DNA of 64,000 nucleotides from Prosapia bicincta. Its lineage: Eukaryota; Arthropoda; Insecta; Hemiptera; Cercopidae. The position numbers were made by a program, and so were the translations under genes. Shown here one piece after another: positions 1 through 11,591 of the stretch. Position 1 is the stretch's first letter; each line of letters begins with the position of its first letter. The stretch covers positions 28,620,447 to 28,684,446 of the forward strand of contig JBAIZL010000007.1 in assembly GCA_036971475.1 (NCBI GenBank), written 5' to 3'. Below the pieces are notes generated by a model. That model did no database searches and was not told the origin of the DNA. It saw nothing but the letters and a program-made list of their open reading frames with translations.

Positions 1-215
1 AGACTGTATCCTCCGCTTCTGTACATTAGGTAACTATGTCTATAGAGAGAATTAACAAATATAAATTACAATATAAAAGCTTCTTAAACCCCGACTGTAT
101 GCTCCGTACTTTGTACATTAGGTAACTATGTCTAGAGAGAGAATTAACAAATATAAATTACAATATAAAAGCTTCTTAAACCCCGACTGTATGCTCCGTA
201 CTTTGTACATTATTT
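1..215. repeat. Short tandem repeat, ~92-bp unit, about 2.3 copies
   Basis: The word GACTGTAT recurs at 2, 93 and 185, each followed by CTCCG, then a CTTTGTACATTAGG-like stretch, and later TATAAATTACAATATAAAAG. Units are 91-92 bp and nearly identical. The array begins at or before the window edge, so its true length is unknown. No coding potential. Confidence 0.85.
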
Positions 216-789
216 AACAATGCATATCTTCAGCACTTTATAGATGTGGGAACAATGTCTCACTGTAGGCATTAACAAGTTCAAATTACAATATAAATGC
301 TTTGTTATATATTACATCCATCTCGAACTACCTCCACTAGGCAAAGTCAGGAGTCCAAGTGATGGGTCTGATTCCTCTTCCCGAACGTTCCTAAGCAAGA
401 GTTAGCGTCTGAATAGAAGGTTCTTTACGCATACCTAAGTCCTATCACTATTCAAAACTCTTCTCTATATTTCTTCGGTAATTATAGTCACTGTGAAAAT
501 AAAAAATGAGCATAACTCGTTACTAATCCACGAATAGACCTAAAACAAAATGCCTTGAATCTTCACTTAGTAGAAAGTGGCGCGCTCGACAGGTGGAAAG
601 ACGAAATATAATCTGTTTAGTGAATTAAATTGTGGATTTTTTGTTTACATATATCGTCGTTAATGTTGGAGTTCAGAAGTAGGCCTTACGTCGCCTATAA
701 GGCAGCAATTAGAAAGTAGAATCGTAATATCGCCTTTGCGAAGTGCGTAAGTGTAAAACACCGTAATAGTGATTAACATAATTACAGTA
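216..789. other. AT-rich spacer without recognisable gene
   Basis: Unique sequence between the ~92-bp repeat and the 65-bp satellite. Stops are frequent in every frame and I see no recognisable protein, RNA gene or transposon end. Confidence 0.6.
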
Positions 790-3065
790 ATGGTCGGGTT
801 TCCGGTAGTAGACCTCATTCTTGGTACGTCCTTAAACCTACCGCGCCAACAATAAGGGTGTTCTGCCCGGCAGTAGAATTCATTCTTGGTACGTCCTTAA
901 ACCTACCGCGCCAACAATAAGGGTGTTCTGTCCGGCAGTAGACCTCATTCTTGGTACGTCCTTAAACCTACCGCGCCAACAATAAGGGTGTTCTGCCCGG
1001 CAGTAGACCTCATTCTTGGTACGTCCTTAAACCTACCGCGCCAACAATAAGGGTGTTCTGTCCGGCAGTAGACTTCATTCTTGGTACGTCCTTAAACCTA
1101 CCGCGCCAACAATAAGGGTGTTCTGCCCGGCAGTAGAACTCATTATTGGTACGTCCTTAAACCTACCGCGCCAACAATAAGGGTGTTCTGTCCGGCAGTA
1201 GACCTCATTCTTGGTACGTCCTTAAACCTACCTCGCCAACAATAAGGGTGTTCTGTCCGGCAGTAGACCTCATTCTTGGTACGTCCTTAAACCTACCGCG
1301 ACAACAATAAGGGAGTTCTGCCCGGCAGTAGACTTCATTCTTGGTAAGTCCTTAAACCTACCGCGCCAACAATAAGGGTGTTCTGTCCGGCAGTAGACCT
1401 CATTCTTGGTACGTCCTTAAACCTACCGCGACAACAATAAGGGAGTTCTGCCCGGCAGTAGACCTCATTCTTGGTACGTCCTTAAACCTACCGCGCCAAC
1501 AATGAGGGTGTTCTGTCCGGCAGTAGACTTCATTCTTGGTACGTCCTTAAACATACCGCGCCAACAATAAGGGAGTTCTGCCCGGCAGTAGACTTCATTC
1601 TTGGTACGTCCTTAAACCTACCGCGCCAATAATAAGGGTGTTCTGTCCGGCAGTAGACCTCATTCTTGGTACGTCCTTAAACCTACCGCGACAACAATAA
1701 GGGAGTTCTGCCCGGCAGTAGACTTCATTCTTGGTACGTCTTTAAACCTACCGCGCCAACAATAAGGGTGTTCTGTCCGGCAGTAGACTTCATTCTTGGT
1801 ACGTCCTTAAACCTACCGCGACAACAGTAAGGGAGTTCTGCCCGGCAGTAGACTTCATTCTTGGTACGTCCTTAAACCTATCGCGACAACAATAAGGGTA
1901 TTCTGTCCGGCAGTAGACTTCATTCTTGGTACGTCCTTAAACCTACCACGACAACAATAAGGGAGTTCTGCCCGGCAGTAGACTTTATTCTTGGTACGTC
2001 CTTAAACCTACCGCGCCAACAATAAGGTTGTTCTGTCCGGCAGTAGACTTCATTCTTGGTACGTCCTTAAACCTACCGCGACAACAATAAGGGAGTTCTG
2101 CCCGGCAGTAGACTTCATTCTTGGTACGTCCTTAAACCTACCGCGACAACAATAAGGGTGTTCTGTCCGGCAGTAGACTTCATTCTTGGTACGTCCTTAA
2201 ACCTACCGCGCCAACAATAAGGGTGTTCTGTCCGGCAGTAGACTTCATTCTTGGTACGTCCTCAAACCTACTTCGCAAACAATAAGGGTGTTCTGTCCGG
2301 CAGTAGACCTCATTCTTGGTACGTCCTTAAACCTACCGCGACAACACTAAGGGAATACTGCCCGGCAGTAGACTTCATTCTTGGTACGTCCTTAAACCTA
2401 CCGCGCCAACAATAAGGGTGTTCTGTCCGGCAGTAGATTTAATTCTTGGTACGCCCTCAAACCTACCTCGCAAACAATAAGTGTGTTCGGTCCGGAAGTA
2501 GACCTCATTCTTGGTACATCCTCAAACCTACTTCGCAAGCAATAAGCGTGTTCTGTGCGGCAGTAGACCTTATTCTTGTAACGTCCTGAAACTTACCTTA
2601 CAAACAATAAGGGTGTTGTGTCCAGCAGTAGATTTAATTCTTGTTACGCCCTCAAACCTACCTCGCAAACAATAAGTGTGTTCGGTCCGGAAGTAGACTT
2701 CATTCTTGGTACGTCTTCAAACCTACTTCGCAAACAATAAGGGTGTTCTGTGCGGCAGTAGACCTCATTCTTGTAACGTCCTAAAACCTAAATCGTAAAC
2801 AATAAGGGTGTTCAGTCCAGCAGTAGACCTAATTCTTGGTACGTCCTCAAACGTATATCTCAAACAATAAGGGATTTCTGTCCGGCAGTAGACCTCATAC
2901 TTGGTACGTCCTCAAAGCTACTTCGCAAACAATAATGGTGTTCTGTCCGGCTTTAGAACTCATTCTTGGCACGTCCCTAAACCTACCTCGCAAACAATAA
3001 GGGTGTTCGGTCCGGAAGTAAACCTCATTCTTGGTACGTCGTCAAACCTACTTCGCAAACAATAA

Positions 3066-4433
3066 GGATGTTCTATCCAGCAGTGGACCTAATTCTTCTT
3101 AAGTCCTCAAACTATATCGCAAACAATAAGGGAGTTCTGCCCGGCAGTAGACTTCATTCTTGGTACGTCCTTAAACCCACCGCGCCAACAATAAGGGAGT
3201 TCTGCCCGGCAGTAGACTTCATTCTTGGTACGTCCTTAAACCTACCGCGCCAACAATAAGGGTGTTCTGTCCAGCAGTAGATCTAATTCTTGGTACGTCC
3301 TCAAACCTACCTCGCAAAGAATAAGGGTGTTCTGTCCGGCAGTAGATCTCATTCTTGGTACGACCTCTAATTACCGAGCAAACAATATAGGTGTTCTGTC
3401 CGGCACTAGACCTCATTCTTGGTACGTCCTCAAATCCATATCCCAAACAATAAGGGTGTTCTGTCCGGCAGTAGACCTCATTCTTGGTACGTTCTCAAAA
3501 CTACCTCGGAAAAAATATGAGTGCTCTGTCCGGCAGTAGACCTCATTCTTGGTACGTCCCTAAACCTACCTCGCAAAAAATAAGGGAGTTCTGCCCGGCA
3601 GTAGACTTCATTCTTGGTACGTCCTTAAACCCACCGCGCCAACAATAAGGGAGTTCTGCACGGGAGTAGACTTCATTCTTGGTACGTCCTTAAACCTACC
3701 GCGCCAACAATAAGGGTGTTCTGTCTGGCAGTAGAATTAATTCTTGGCACGTCCCTAAACCTACCTCGCAAAGAATAAGGGTGTTCGGTCCGGAAGTAAA
3801 CATCATTCTTGGTACGTCGTCAAACCTACTTCGCAAACAATAAGGGTGTCTGTCCGGCAGTAGACCTTATTCTTGTAACGTCCTGAAACCTACCTCGCAA
3901 TCAAGAAGGTGTTCTGTCCGGCACTACCTAATTCTTGGTACGTCCTCAAACCTGCCTCGCAAACAATAAGGATGTTCTATCCAGCAGTGGACCTAATTCT
4001 TCTTACGTCCTCAAACTATATCGCAAACAATAAGGGAGTTCTGCCCGGCAGTAGACTTCATTCTTGGTACGTCCTTAAACCCACCGCGCCAACAATAAGG
4101 GAGTTCTGCCCGGCAGTAGACTTCATTCTTGGTTTGCCTTAAACCTACCGCGCCAACAATAAGGGTGTTCTGTCCAGCAGTAGATCTAATTCTTGGTACG
4201 TCCTCAAACCTACCTCGCAAAGAATAAGGGTGTTCTGTCCGGCAGTAGATCTCATTCTTGGTACGTCCTCTAATTACCGAGCAAACAATATAGGTGTTCT
4301 GTCCGGCACTAGACCTCATTCTTGGTACGTCCTCAAATCTATATCCCAAACAATAAGGGTGTTCTGTCCGGCAGTAGACCTCATTCTTGGTACGTTCTCA
4401 AAACTACCTCGGAAAAAATATGAGTGCTCTGTC
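3066..4433. repeat. Segmental duplication inside the 65-bp array (offset ~904 bp)
   Basis: A block starting GGATGTTCTATCCAGCAGTG at 3066 is repeated from 3970 with the same run of monomer variants, including CAGTAGATCTCATTC followed by a CTCTAATTACCGAG monomer. The offset is about 904 bp. Small differences include a short deletion near 4132. The diagnostic first monomer appears again near 6410 and 6540. Confidence 0.8.
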
Positions 4434-4866
4434 CGGCAGTAGACCTCATTCTTGGTACGTCCCTAAACCTACCTCGCAAAAAATAAGGGTGTTCTGTCTG
4501 GCAGAAACTCATTTTTGGTACGTCCTCAAACCTACCTCGCAAAAAATAAGGGTGTTCTGTCTGGCAGAAACTCATTCTTGGTACGTCCTCAGACCTACCT
4601 CGCAAAAAATAAGAGTGTTCTGTTGGGCAGCAGCCCTCATTCTTGGTACGTCCTCAAACCTACCTCGCAAAAAATAAGGGTGTTCTGTCTGGCAGAAACT
4701 CAATCTTGGTAAGTCCTCAAACCTACCTCGCAAAAGATAAGGGTGTTCTGTCTGGCAGAAACTCATTCTTGGTACGTCCTCAAACCTACCTCGCAAAAAA
4801 TAAGTGTTCTGTCCGGCAGCAGACCTCATTCTTGGTACGTCCTCAAACCTACCTGGCAAACAATAA

Positions 4867-5378
4867 GGGTGTTCTGTCCGGCAGTAGACCTCATTCTTGG
4901 TACGTCCTAAAACCTACCTCGCAAAAAATAAGGGTGTTCTGTCTGCCAGAAACTCATTCTTGGTACGTCCTCAAACCTACCTCGCAAAAAATAAGGGTGT
5001 TCTGTCTGGCAGAAACTCATTCTTGGTACGTCCTCAAACCTACCTCGCAAAAAATAAGAGTGTTCTTTAAGGCAGCAGACCTCATTCTTGGTACGTCCTC
5101 AAACCTACCTGGCAAACAATAAGGGTGTTCTGTCCGGCAGTAGACCTCATTCTTGGTACGTCCTAAAACCTACCTCGCAAAAAATAAGGGTGTTCTGTCT
5201 GCCAGAAACTCATTCTTGGTACGTCCTCAAACCTACCTCGCAAAAAATAAGGGTGTTCTGTCTGGCAGAAACTCATTCTTGGTACGTCCTCAAACCTACC
5301 TCGCAAAAAATAAGAGTGTTCTGTAAGGCAGCAGACCTCATTCTTGGTACGTCCTCAAACCTACCTCGCAAACAATAA
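4867..5378. repeat. 256-bp higher-order unit (4-mer) in the 65-bp array, two copies
   Basis: Monomers of 65, 63, 63 and 65 bp form a block starting at 4867 that is repeated from 5123, an offset of 256 bp. The two copies differ by only a few bases, for example GTTCTTTAAGG in the first and GTTCTGTAAGG in the second. Confidence 0.8.
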
Positions 5379-8300
5379 GGGTGTTCTGTCCGGCAGTAGA
5401 ACTCATTCTTGGTACGTCCTCAAACCTATTTCGCAAACAATAAGGGTGTACTGTGCGGCAGTAGACCTCATTCTTGTAACGTCCTGAAACTTAAATCACA
5501 AACAATAAGGGTGTTGTGTCCAGCAGTAGATTTAATTCTTGGTACGCCCTCAAACCTACCTCGCAAACAATAAGTGTGTTCGGTCCGGAAGTAGACCTCA
5601 TTCTTGGTACATCCTCAAACCTACTTCGCAAACAATAAGGGTGTTCTGTGCGGCAGTAGACCTCATTCTTGTAACGTCCTGAAACTTACCTCACAAACAA
5701 TAAGGGTGTTGTGTCCAGCAGTAGATTTAATTCTTGGTACGCCCTCAAACCTACCTCGCAAACAATAAGTGTGTTCGGTCCGGAAGTAGACCTCATTCTT
5801 GGTACGTCCTCAAACCTACCTCGCAAACAATAAGGGTGTTCTGTCCAGCAGTAGACCTCATTCTTAGTACGTCCTCAAACCTACCTCGCAAAAAATAATG
5901 GTGTTCTGTCTGGCAGAAACTCATTCTTGGTACGTCCTCAAACCTACCTCGCAAAAAATAAGGGTGTTCTGTCTGGCAGAAACTCATTCTTGGTACGTCC
6001 TCAAACCTACCTCGCAAAAAATAAGAGTGTTCTGTCCGGCAGCAGACCTCATTCTTGGTACGTCCTCAAACCTACCTCCCAAACAATAAGGGTGTTCTGT
6101 CCGGCAGTAGACCTCATTCTTGGTACGTCCTAAAACCTACCTCGCAAACAATAAGGGTGTTCTATGCGGCAGTAGACCTCATTCTTGTAACGTCCTGAAA
6201 CTTACCTCACAAACAATAAGGGTGTTGTGTCCAGCAGTAGATTTAATTCTTGGTACGCCCTCAAACCTACCTCGCAAACAATAAGGGTGTCTGTCCGGCA
6301 GTAGACCTTATTCTTGTAACGTCCTGAAACCTACCTCGCAATCAATATGGGTGTTCTGTCCGGCACTACCTAATTCTTGGTACGTCCTCAAACCTACCTC
6401 GCAAACAATAAGGATGTTCTATCCAGCAGTGGACCTAATTCTTCTTACGTCCTCAAAGTATATCGCAAACAATAAGGGTGTTCTGTTCGGCAGTAGAACT
6501 CATTCTTGGTATGTCCTCAAACCTACCTCGCAAAAATAAGAATGTTCTATCCAGCAGTGGACCTAATTCTTCTTACGTCCTCAAACTATATCGCAAACAA
6601 TAAGGGTGTTCTGTCCGGCAGTAGACCTCACTCTTGGTTTGTCATCAAACCTACCTCGCAAAAAATATGAGTGTTCTGTCCGGCAGTAGAACTCATTCTT
6701 GGTACGTCCTGAAACCTACCTCGCAAAAAATATGAGTGTTCTGTCCAGCAGTAGAACTCATTCTTGGTACGTCCTCAAACCTACCTCGCAAAAAATATGA
6801 GTGTTCTGTCCGGCAGTAGAACTCATTCTTGGTACGTCCTGAAACCTACCTCGCAAAAAATATGAGTGTTCTGCCCGGCAGTAGAACTCATTCTTGGTAC
6901 GTCCTCAAACCTACCTCGCAAAAAATATGAGTGTTCTGTCCGGCAGTAGACCTCATTCTTGGTACGTCCTCAAACCTAACTCGCAAAAAATATGAGTGTT
7001 CTGTCCGGCAGTAGAACTCATTCTTAGTACGTTTCAAACCTACCCTACAAACTATAAGGGTGTTCTGTCCGGCAGTAGAACTCATTCTTAGTACGTTTCA
7101 AACCTACCCTACAAACTATAAGGGTGTTCTGTCTGGCAGTAGAACTCATTCTTAGTACGTTTAAACCTACCCTACAAACTATAAGGGTGTTCTGTCCGGC
7201 AGTAGAACTCATTCTTGGTACGTCCTTAAACCTACCTCGCAAAAAATATGAGTGTTCTGTCGGGCAGTAGAACTCATTCTTGGTACGTCCTCAAACCTAC
7301 CTCGCAAAAAATATGAGTGTTCTGTCCGGCAGTAGAACTCATTCTTGGAACGTCCTTAAACTTACCTCGCAAAAAATATTAGTGTTCTGTCCGGCAGTAG
7401 AACTCATTCGTAGTACGTTTCAAACCTACCCTACAAACTATAAGGGTGTTCTGTCCGGCAGTAGAACTCATTCTTAGTACGTTTCAAACCTACCCTACAA
7501 ACTATAAGGGTGTTCTGTCCGGCAGTAGAACTCATTCTTGGTACGTCCTTAAACCTACCTCGCAAAAAATATGAGTGTTCTGTCGGGCAGTAGAACTCAT
7601 TCTTGGTACGTCCTCAAACCTACCTCGCAAAAAATATGAGTGTTCTGTCCGGCAGTAGAACTCATTCTTGGAACGTCCTTAAACCTACCTCGCAAAAAAT
7701 ATGAGTGTTCTGTCGGGCAGTAGAACTCATTCTTGGTACGTCCTCAAACCTACCTCGCAAAAAATATGAGTGTTCTGTCCGGCAGTAGAACTCATTCTTG
7801 GAACGTCCTTAAACCTACCTCGAAAAAAATATGAGTGTTCTGTCCGGCAGTAGAACTCATTCTTGGTACGTCCTCAAACCTACCTCGCAAAAAATATGAG
7901 TGTTCTGTCCGGCAGTAGAACTCTCTCTTGGTACGTCCTTAAACCTACCTCGCAAAAAATATGAGTGTTCTGTCCGGCAGTAGAACTCATTCTTGGTACG
8001 TCCTCAAACCTACCTCGCAAAAAATATGAGTGTTCTGTCCGGCAGTAGAACTCATTCTTAGTACGTCCTTAAACCTACCTCGCAAAAAATATGAGTGTTC
8101 TGTCCGGCAGTAGACCTCGTTCTTGGTACGTCCTCAAACCTACCTCGAAAAAAATATGTGTGTTCTGTCCGGCTGCAGACTTCATTCTTGGTACGTCCCT
8201 AAACCTACCTCGCAAACAATAAGGGTGTTCTGCTCGAAAGTAGACCTTTTTCTTGGTACGTCCTCAAACCTACCTCGCAAACAATAAGGGTGTTCGGTCC

Positions 8301-8790
8301 GGCAGTAGATCTAATTCTTGGTACGTCCTCAAACCTACCTCGAAGAAAATATGAGTGTTCTGTCCGGCAACAGTACTCATTCTTGGTACGTCCTCTATCC
8401 TACCTCGCAAACAATAAGCGTGTTCAGTCCGGCAGTAGACCTCATTCTTGTAACGTCCTGAAACTTAAATCGCAAACAATAAGGGTGTTCAGTCCAGCAG
8501 TAGACCTAATTCTTGGTACGTCCTCAAACGTATATCGCAAACAATAAGGGTGTTCTGTCCGGCAGTAGAACTAATTCTTGGTACGTCCTCAAACCTACCT
8601 CGCAAAAAATATGAGTGTTCTGTCCGGCAGTAGAACTCATTCTTGGTACGTCCTCAAACCTACCTCGCAGAAAATATGAGTGTTCTGTCCTGCAGTAGAA
8701 CTCATTCTTGGTACGTCCTCAAACCTACTCTACAAACTATAAGGGTGTTCTGTCCGGCAGTAGACCTCATTCATGGTACCTCCTCAAATC

Positions 8791-9687
8791 AACCCAATCT
8801 ACGTTACCTTAACCTAACATAACTCACCCAATCTATTCTATAATTATTATGATTGATTATAATTTCCACATGGGTCATCAAAGTATACCATCATATTATT
8901 TATGGTATGATACGAAGGTTAAAACAATTATAACCTTCCCCTTCTTATAGCCATGAAAAAGAGCAGCTCGTACCCATGCACCTATGAATGTCCCATCTGC
9001 AAACACACAGCCAATGCAGTAACTACTGAATGCAAACACACAGCCAATGCAGTAACTACTTAATTACTACCGTCATATTTACTGCAGGTAAAAAGTAGAC
9101 ACCCAGACTGGTAAGGTACGTTTCAAAACATCCGGTTGACAGATGGTTTAGAAACGTCCGTAACTCCAGCCTAGACCTAAAGGGTCAAGGAGAGACATAA
9201 TAATAAAGTAAACTGACAAAGAAAACCCAATAGAGATAGAATACTTTTGAAGGTAATTTTTGTAACAATAATAACTCATTAAGACGCCACGGTTATTGGC
9301 TGAAACATACGCTATACCCAGTAGCGCTGGGGCAATGTTTACGTACATTCGTTTAAAATATGTTAAAAAATTCACTTTAATTACAAATTATATATTTATT
9401 ATTTTTCCATTGTTTAATCGAATTAAATGAAATAACTAACATTTTACAATTTTTATTTGTATGTTTTCTGCTAAGAGTACGTTAATAGAATACGTGTCTG
9501 GAAGAGTGAAAGTAGGGGTATCAACCTCACTGGAAGATAAAACGAATCTCCAACAGCCTTTATTCTCAAGGTCAACGATATTGTAGATTTGTTCACAGCT
9601 TGATTGGTCTTGATAGACCTTTGTTACTGAATATTCTTACCCAAGTTAGGTATATTTAAGAATTCTCAAAGATGTATAGCTTGCAGC
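8791..9687. other. Unique spacer; one unassigned minus-strand ORF
   Basis: No supported gene. A minus-strand open frame at 9148-9375 (about 75 codons) has two hydrophobic stretches, but it matches nothing I recognise and lies in AT-rich sequence. It could be chance or a fragment of an exon. It does not look like the missing C-terminal part of the Osiris-like gene to its right, because it lacks the long Ala/Leu/Gly membrane segment of that family. Confidence 0.5.
8998..9060. repeat. Perfect 30-bp direct repeat, offset 33 bp
   Basis: A 30-bp sequence beginning TGCAAACACACAGCCAATGC occurs at 8998-9027 and again at 9031-9060, separated by three bases. It looks like a local duplication. Confidence 0.9.
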
Positions 9688-9927
9688 CAGAGTGGACACA
9701 GGGGGCACGTGTCCCCTCCAAACCAATTACGTTTAGGAAAACCATATTACTATATAAAGCAGCGCTAGATTTTTAGCGCAACAGCTTCTTGACAACCCAA
9801 CAATCGTGTAATTTTAGGTGCCATAAAATATGATTTAAAGAAATAAAAACGTCCAAAATTTCCCCGGGAGGGCTCTACTCCCTGACCCTCCGGGTGCCCC
9901 CCAAACATTGTCCTTGCTACGCCACTG
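9688..9927. mobile_element. Candidate non-autonomous DNA transposon (MITE-like)
   Basis: The right end reads TTGCTACGCCACTG, whose complement begins CAGTGGCGTAGC, a terminus I associate with non-autonomous hAT-like elements in many animals. It is preceded by a GC-rich block with CCCTCCGGGTGCCCCCCAAA. The left end, CAGAGTGGACACAGGGGGCACG followed by TGTCCCCTCCAAA, is a diverged inverted counterpart. No transposase is present and no clean target duplication is visible, only weak TGCAG on both sides. Superfamily is uncertain. Confidence 0.35.
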
Positions 9928-10944
9928 TATGCAGGGCCGGAATCAAGTCACTGTGGAATTGCAGCAATATCAGTTGTATAAATATTTTCGTATTTATCCA
10001 CATATAAGAATCGTTGTCCTCAGTGACTGACTGAGAATCATCGTAGAGTCGAAACTATAAAAGGTAGAGACTGGAAAATTTTCAGGGTACATTCCGTTCA
10101 TAACATACGAGGCAGATGCGCGCTAAGGAAGGCGTTTAGCAAAATGTTAATTTTAAAGGCTAAAAACTGCAAAATTCCGTAGAAAGTATACAAGTCATAT
10201 ATGAAATGCATAGAGAAAGTATAATTTCAGAGACTATGCCTGTTCTATAATTAGTATAACTTCTTACGAGAAAACAGCGATTCTATAATTATTAGCAATT
10301 ATTAGTTGTTTAAATTTATTAAATTAACGCATAAATTGACAATTTTATAAAATATGGTGGCGCTGCTATAAAATATAAATATTTATATTAAGAGTTCAAT
10401 AACATTATCTGATGTATAATTGACCGCCAGCTGCAATTTCATACTCAGATGCAATATATATGCGAGGGGGCGTTACCTCATGCCAGTGCAATAAAGGGAG
10501 CGTAAGGTCTGAAAGTAACTACAGATGTTATTTTTGATAAGTATTGAGATAGTGGACGAGTATAATCTCCCTTATTGTGTGAGATAAAGGATATGCAAGG
10601 TTCACGAGAGCAGGTCAGTTCTGAGGTTCAACCGCATTAAATATTTTGTATCAGGGGTAAACGTGACCGGACACGTATAAATGCAATACAGACTCAAACA
10701 TGTAAAATAGGGCGCGGGATGAACAGTTCAACATCAACGAAAATTATGAAACCGTCAAACGGTGACGAAAGTAAGCTAAAGAAAAAATATGTAAAAATGT
10801 TTAAGCTCATCAATCATGTTGTGCTAATCGATGGTTGAAAATGATCGTCAATGGCTCAAATTAACTACGATAGGTTATAGTTAATGTTAGTCACCGATGA
10901 TGACAATTTGTTTGCCGAAACATGTTTGATGAGAATTGCGTGAT
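9928..10944. other. AT-rich spacer, probable intron of the Osiris-like gene
   Basis: This lies on the 3' side of the splice donor at 10949-10950 (minus strand), so if the gene is intact it is intronic. I found no downstream exon with the hydrophobic C-terminal half expected of an Osiris protein. No other gene is supported. Confidence 0.45.
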
Positions 10945-10950
10945 ACTTAC
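10945..10950 (-). other. 5' splice site of the Osiris-like exon
   Basis: On the minus strand the exon ends ...CTTATGC and continues GTAAGTATC, a near-ideal donor. It sits just after the Lys-Lys that follows the conserved VPE block, and it leaves one base of the next codon. Confidence 0.75.
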
Positions 10951-11338
10951 GCATAAGTTTCTTGGAGAAGAGTCGAGCGCCTTCCCACACCTCTGGAACA
11001 TTCACCCCCAAAGCTCTGCTCTCGACGAAGCTCTCCAGCCGGTTGAAGATCACACCTTCCGAAGATTCTCTACTGCTTCCCTTCTCTTCCATTATCGAGT
11101 CCGAGACATTGTTTACTTTCTGAATAGTTACGCCTTTGAATACTTCGTATGTATCGGTCTGTAGAACGGAGTCTAAGAGGGCCAGCAACTCTCGGCCCAT
11201 ATTGTCCTCACTAGTCACATTGCCACAGCCTTCGCACATTTCACTCGCGCTGACGGAAACGTTCGCTTGAGATGCCAAAACATCCACTATCAGAAACGCA
11301 CAGAAATACAGCACAAGCGCAAATCTCTCCATATTCAT
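10951..11338 (-). CDS. Osiris-like (DUF1676) protein, first coding exon, partial gene
   Basis: The exon encodes 129 complete residues plus one base. Residues 1-22 form a signal peptide (charged MNMER, then a hydrophobic stretch ending in VLAS). A close cysteine pair follows (MCEGCG, residues 34-39). The DUF1676 core is RELLALLDSVLQ (49-60), YEVFKGVTIQKV (64-75) and FNRLESFVESRALGVNVPE (98-116). These match the family pattern of a Leu-rich helix, a '(F/D)GV' strand and an 'R-x-E-x-F-x-x-S-x-x-L-x-V-x-(L/V)-P-E' block. Osiris proteins are insect-specific, enter the secretory or endosomal system and act in cuticle formation; they are usually about 200-350 residues, so this is roughly the N-terminal half. 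The exon ends ATGC|GTAAGT (donor GT at 10950-10949). The third residue is also Met, with a better start context (A at -3, G at +4), so translation may begin at 11332. The C-terminal membrane segment is missing from view and must lie in another exon to the left. No lesion is seen in this exon. Confidence 0.78.
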
Positions 11339-11387
11339 GCGGTGCCCAAACAGGTTCAGAGACTCGTGAAGGTCATTACAGCATCTG
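11339..11387 (-). other. 3' splice site and 5' UTR with two tiny upstream ORFs
   Basis: On the minus strand ACCTTTTGTTTCAG ends at 11385, a pyrimidine-rich acceptor, and the exon starts at 11384. Between the acceptor and the MNMER start are ATGCTGTAA, a two-codon ORF, and ATGACC..., which stops after six codons. Both could dampen translation of the main frame. A first non-coding exon is implied at higher coordinates. Confidence 0.6.
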
Positions 11388-11591
11388 AAACAAAAGGTAC
11401 TTAAATAGTTGCTTACGGCTACTTGAGCCACCAGTAAGGTGATCTACAAGGTCTTACTGAGAGGTTAAAGGGTGATCGGGCGGTGTGACAGATATAGCCA
11501 ACTGAGGGCAGGAAAGGGTTGATGTAAGGACATAAAACCTCCTGATACAGGATACATGGGGACACTATATCCTTACGTGAGAAATGTCATA

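Larger units (their letters stand above)
790..8790. repeat. Satellite array, 65-bp monomer, about 120 copies
   Basis: A head-to-tail array whose monomer contains GTCCGGCAGTAGACCTCATT, CTTGGTACGTCC, AAACCTACC and AACAATAAGGGTGTTCTG. AATAAGGG recurs at 851 and 916, giving 65 bp. Three zones can be told apart. About 800-2400 alternates 'GGGTGTTCTGTCC' and 'GGGAGTTCTGCCC' monomers (a 130-bp dimer). About 4480-6100 carries a 63-bp variant with GGCAGAAACTC in place of GGCAGTAGACCTC. About 6660-8160 is dominated by a variant with AAAAAATATGAGTG. Because 65 is not a multiple of 3, consecutive monomers are read in different frames; this makes chains of open reading frames of 60-160 codons on both strands. 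They are by-products of the repeat and not genes. The left edge is a diverged monomer at 790 and the right edge fades at about 8790. Confidence 0.97.

Noticed and set aside
3068..8547. Chains of open reading frames of 60-160 codons on both strands with recurring words such as YVLKPTSQKIRVF
   Set aside because: They follow the 65-bp repeat exactly, occur in several frames and both strands, and change with monomer variants. They are by-products of the repeat lacking stops in some phases.
8810..8835. Insect telomere-like words (TTAACCTAAC)
   Set aside because: A single short match, no TTAGG/CCTAA array.
9148..9375. Minus-strand ORF with two hydrophobic segments as the missing Osiris C-terminal exon
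   Set aside because: The residues do not match the Ala/Leu/Gly-rich membrane block of Osiris proteins, and I saw no acceptor in the right phase.
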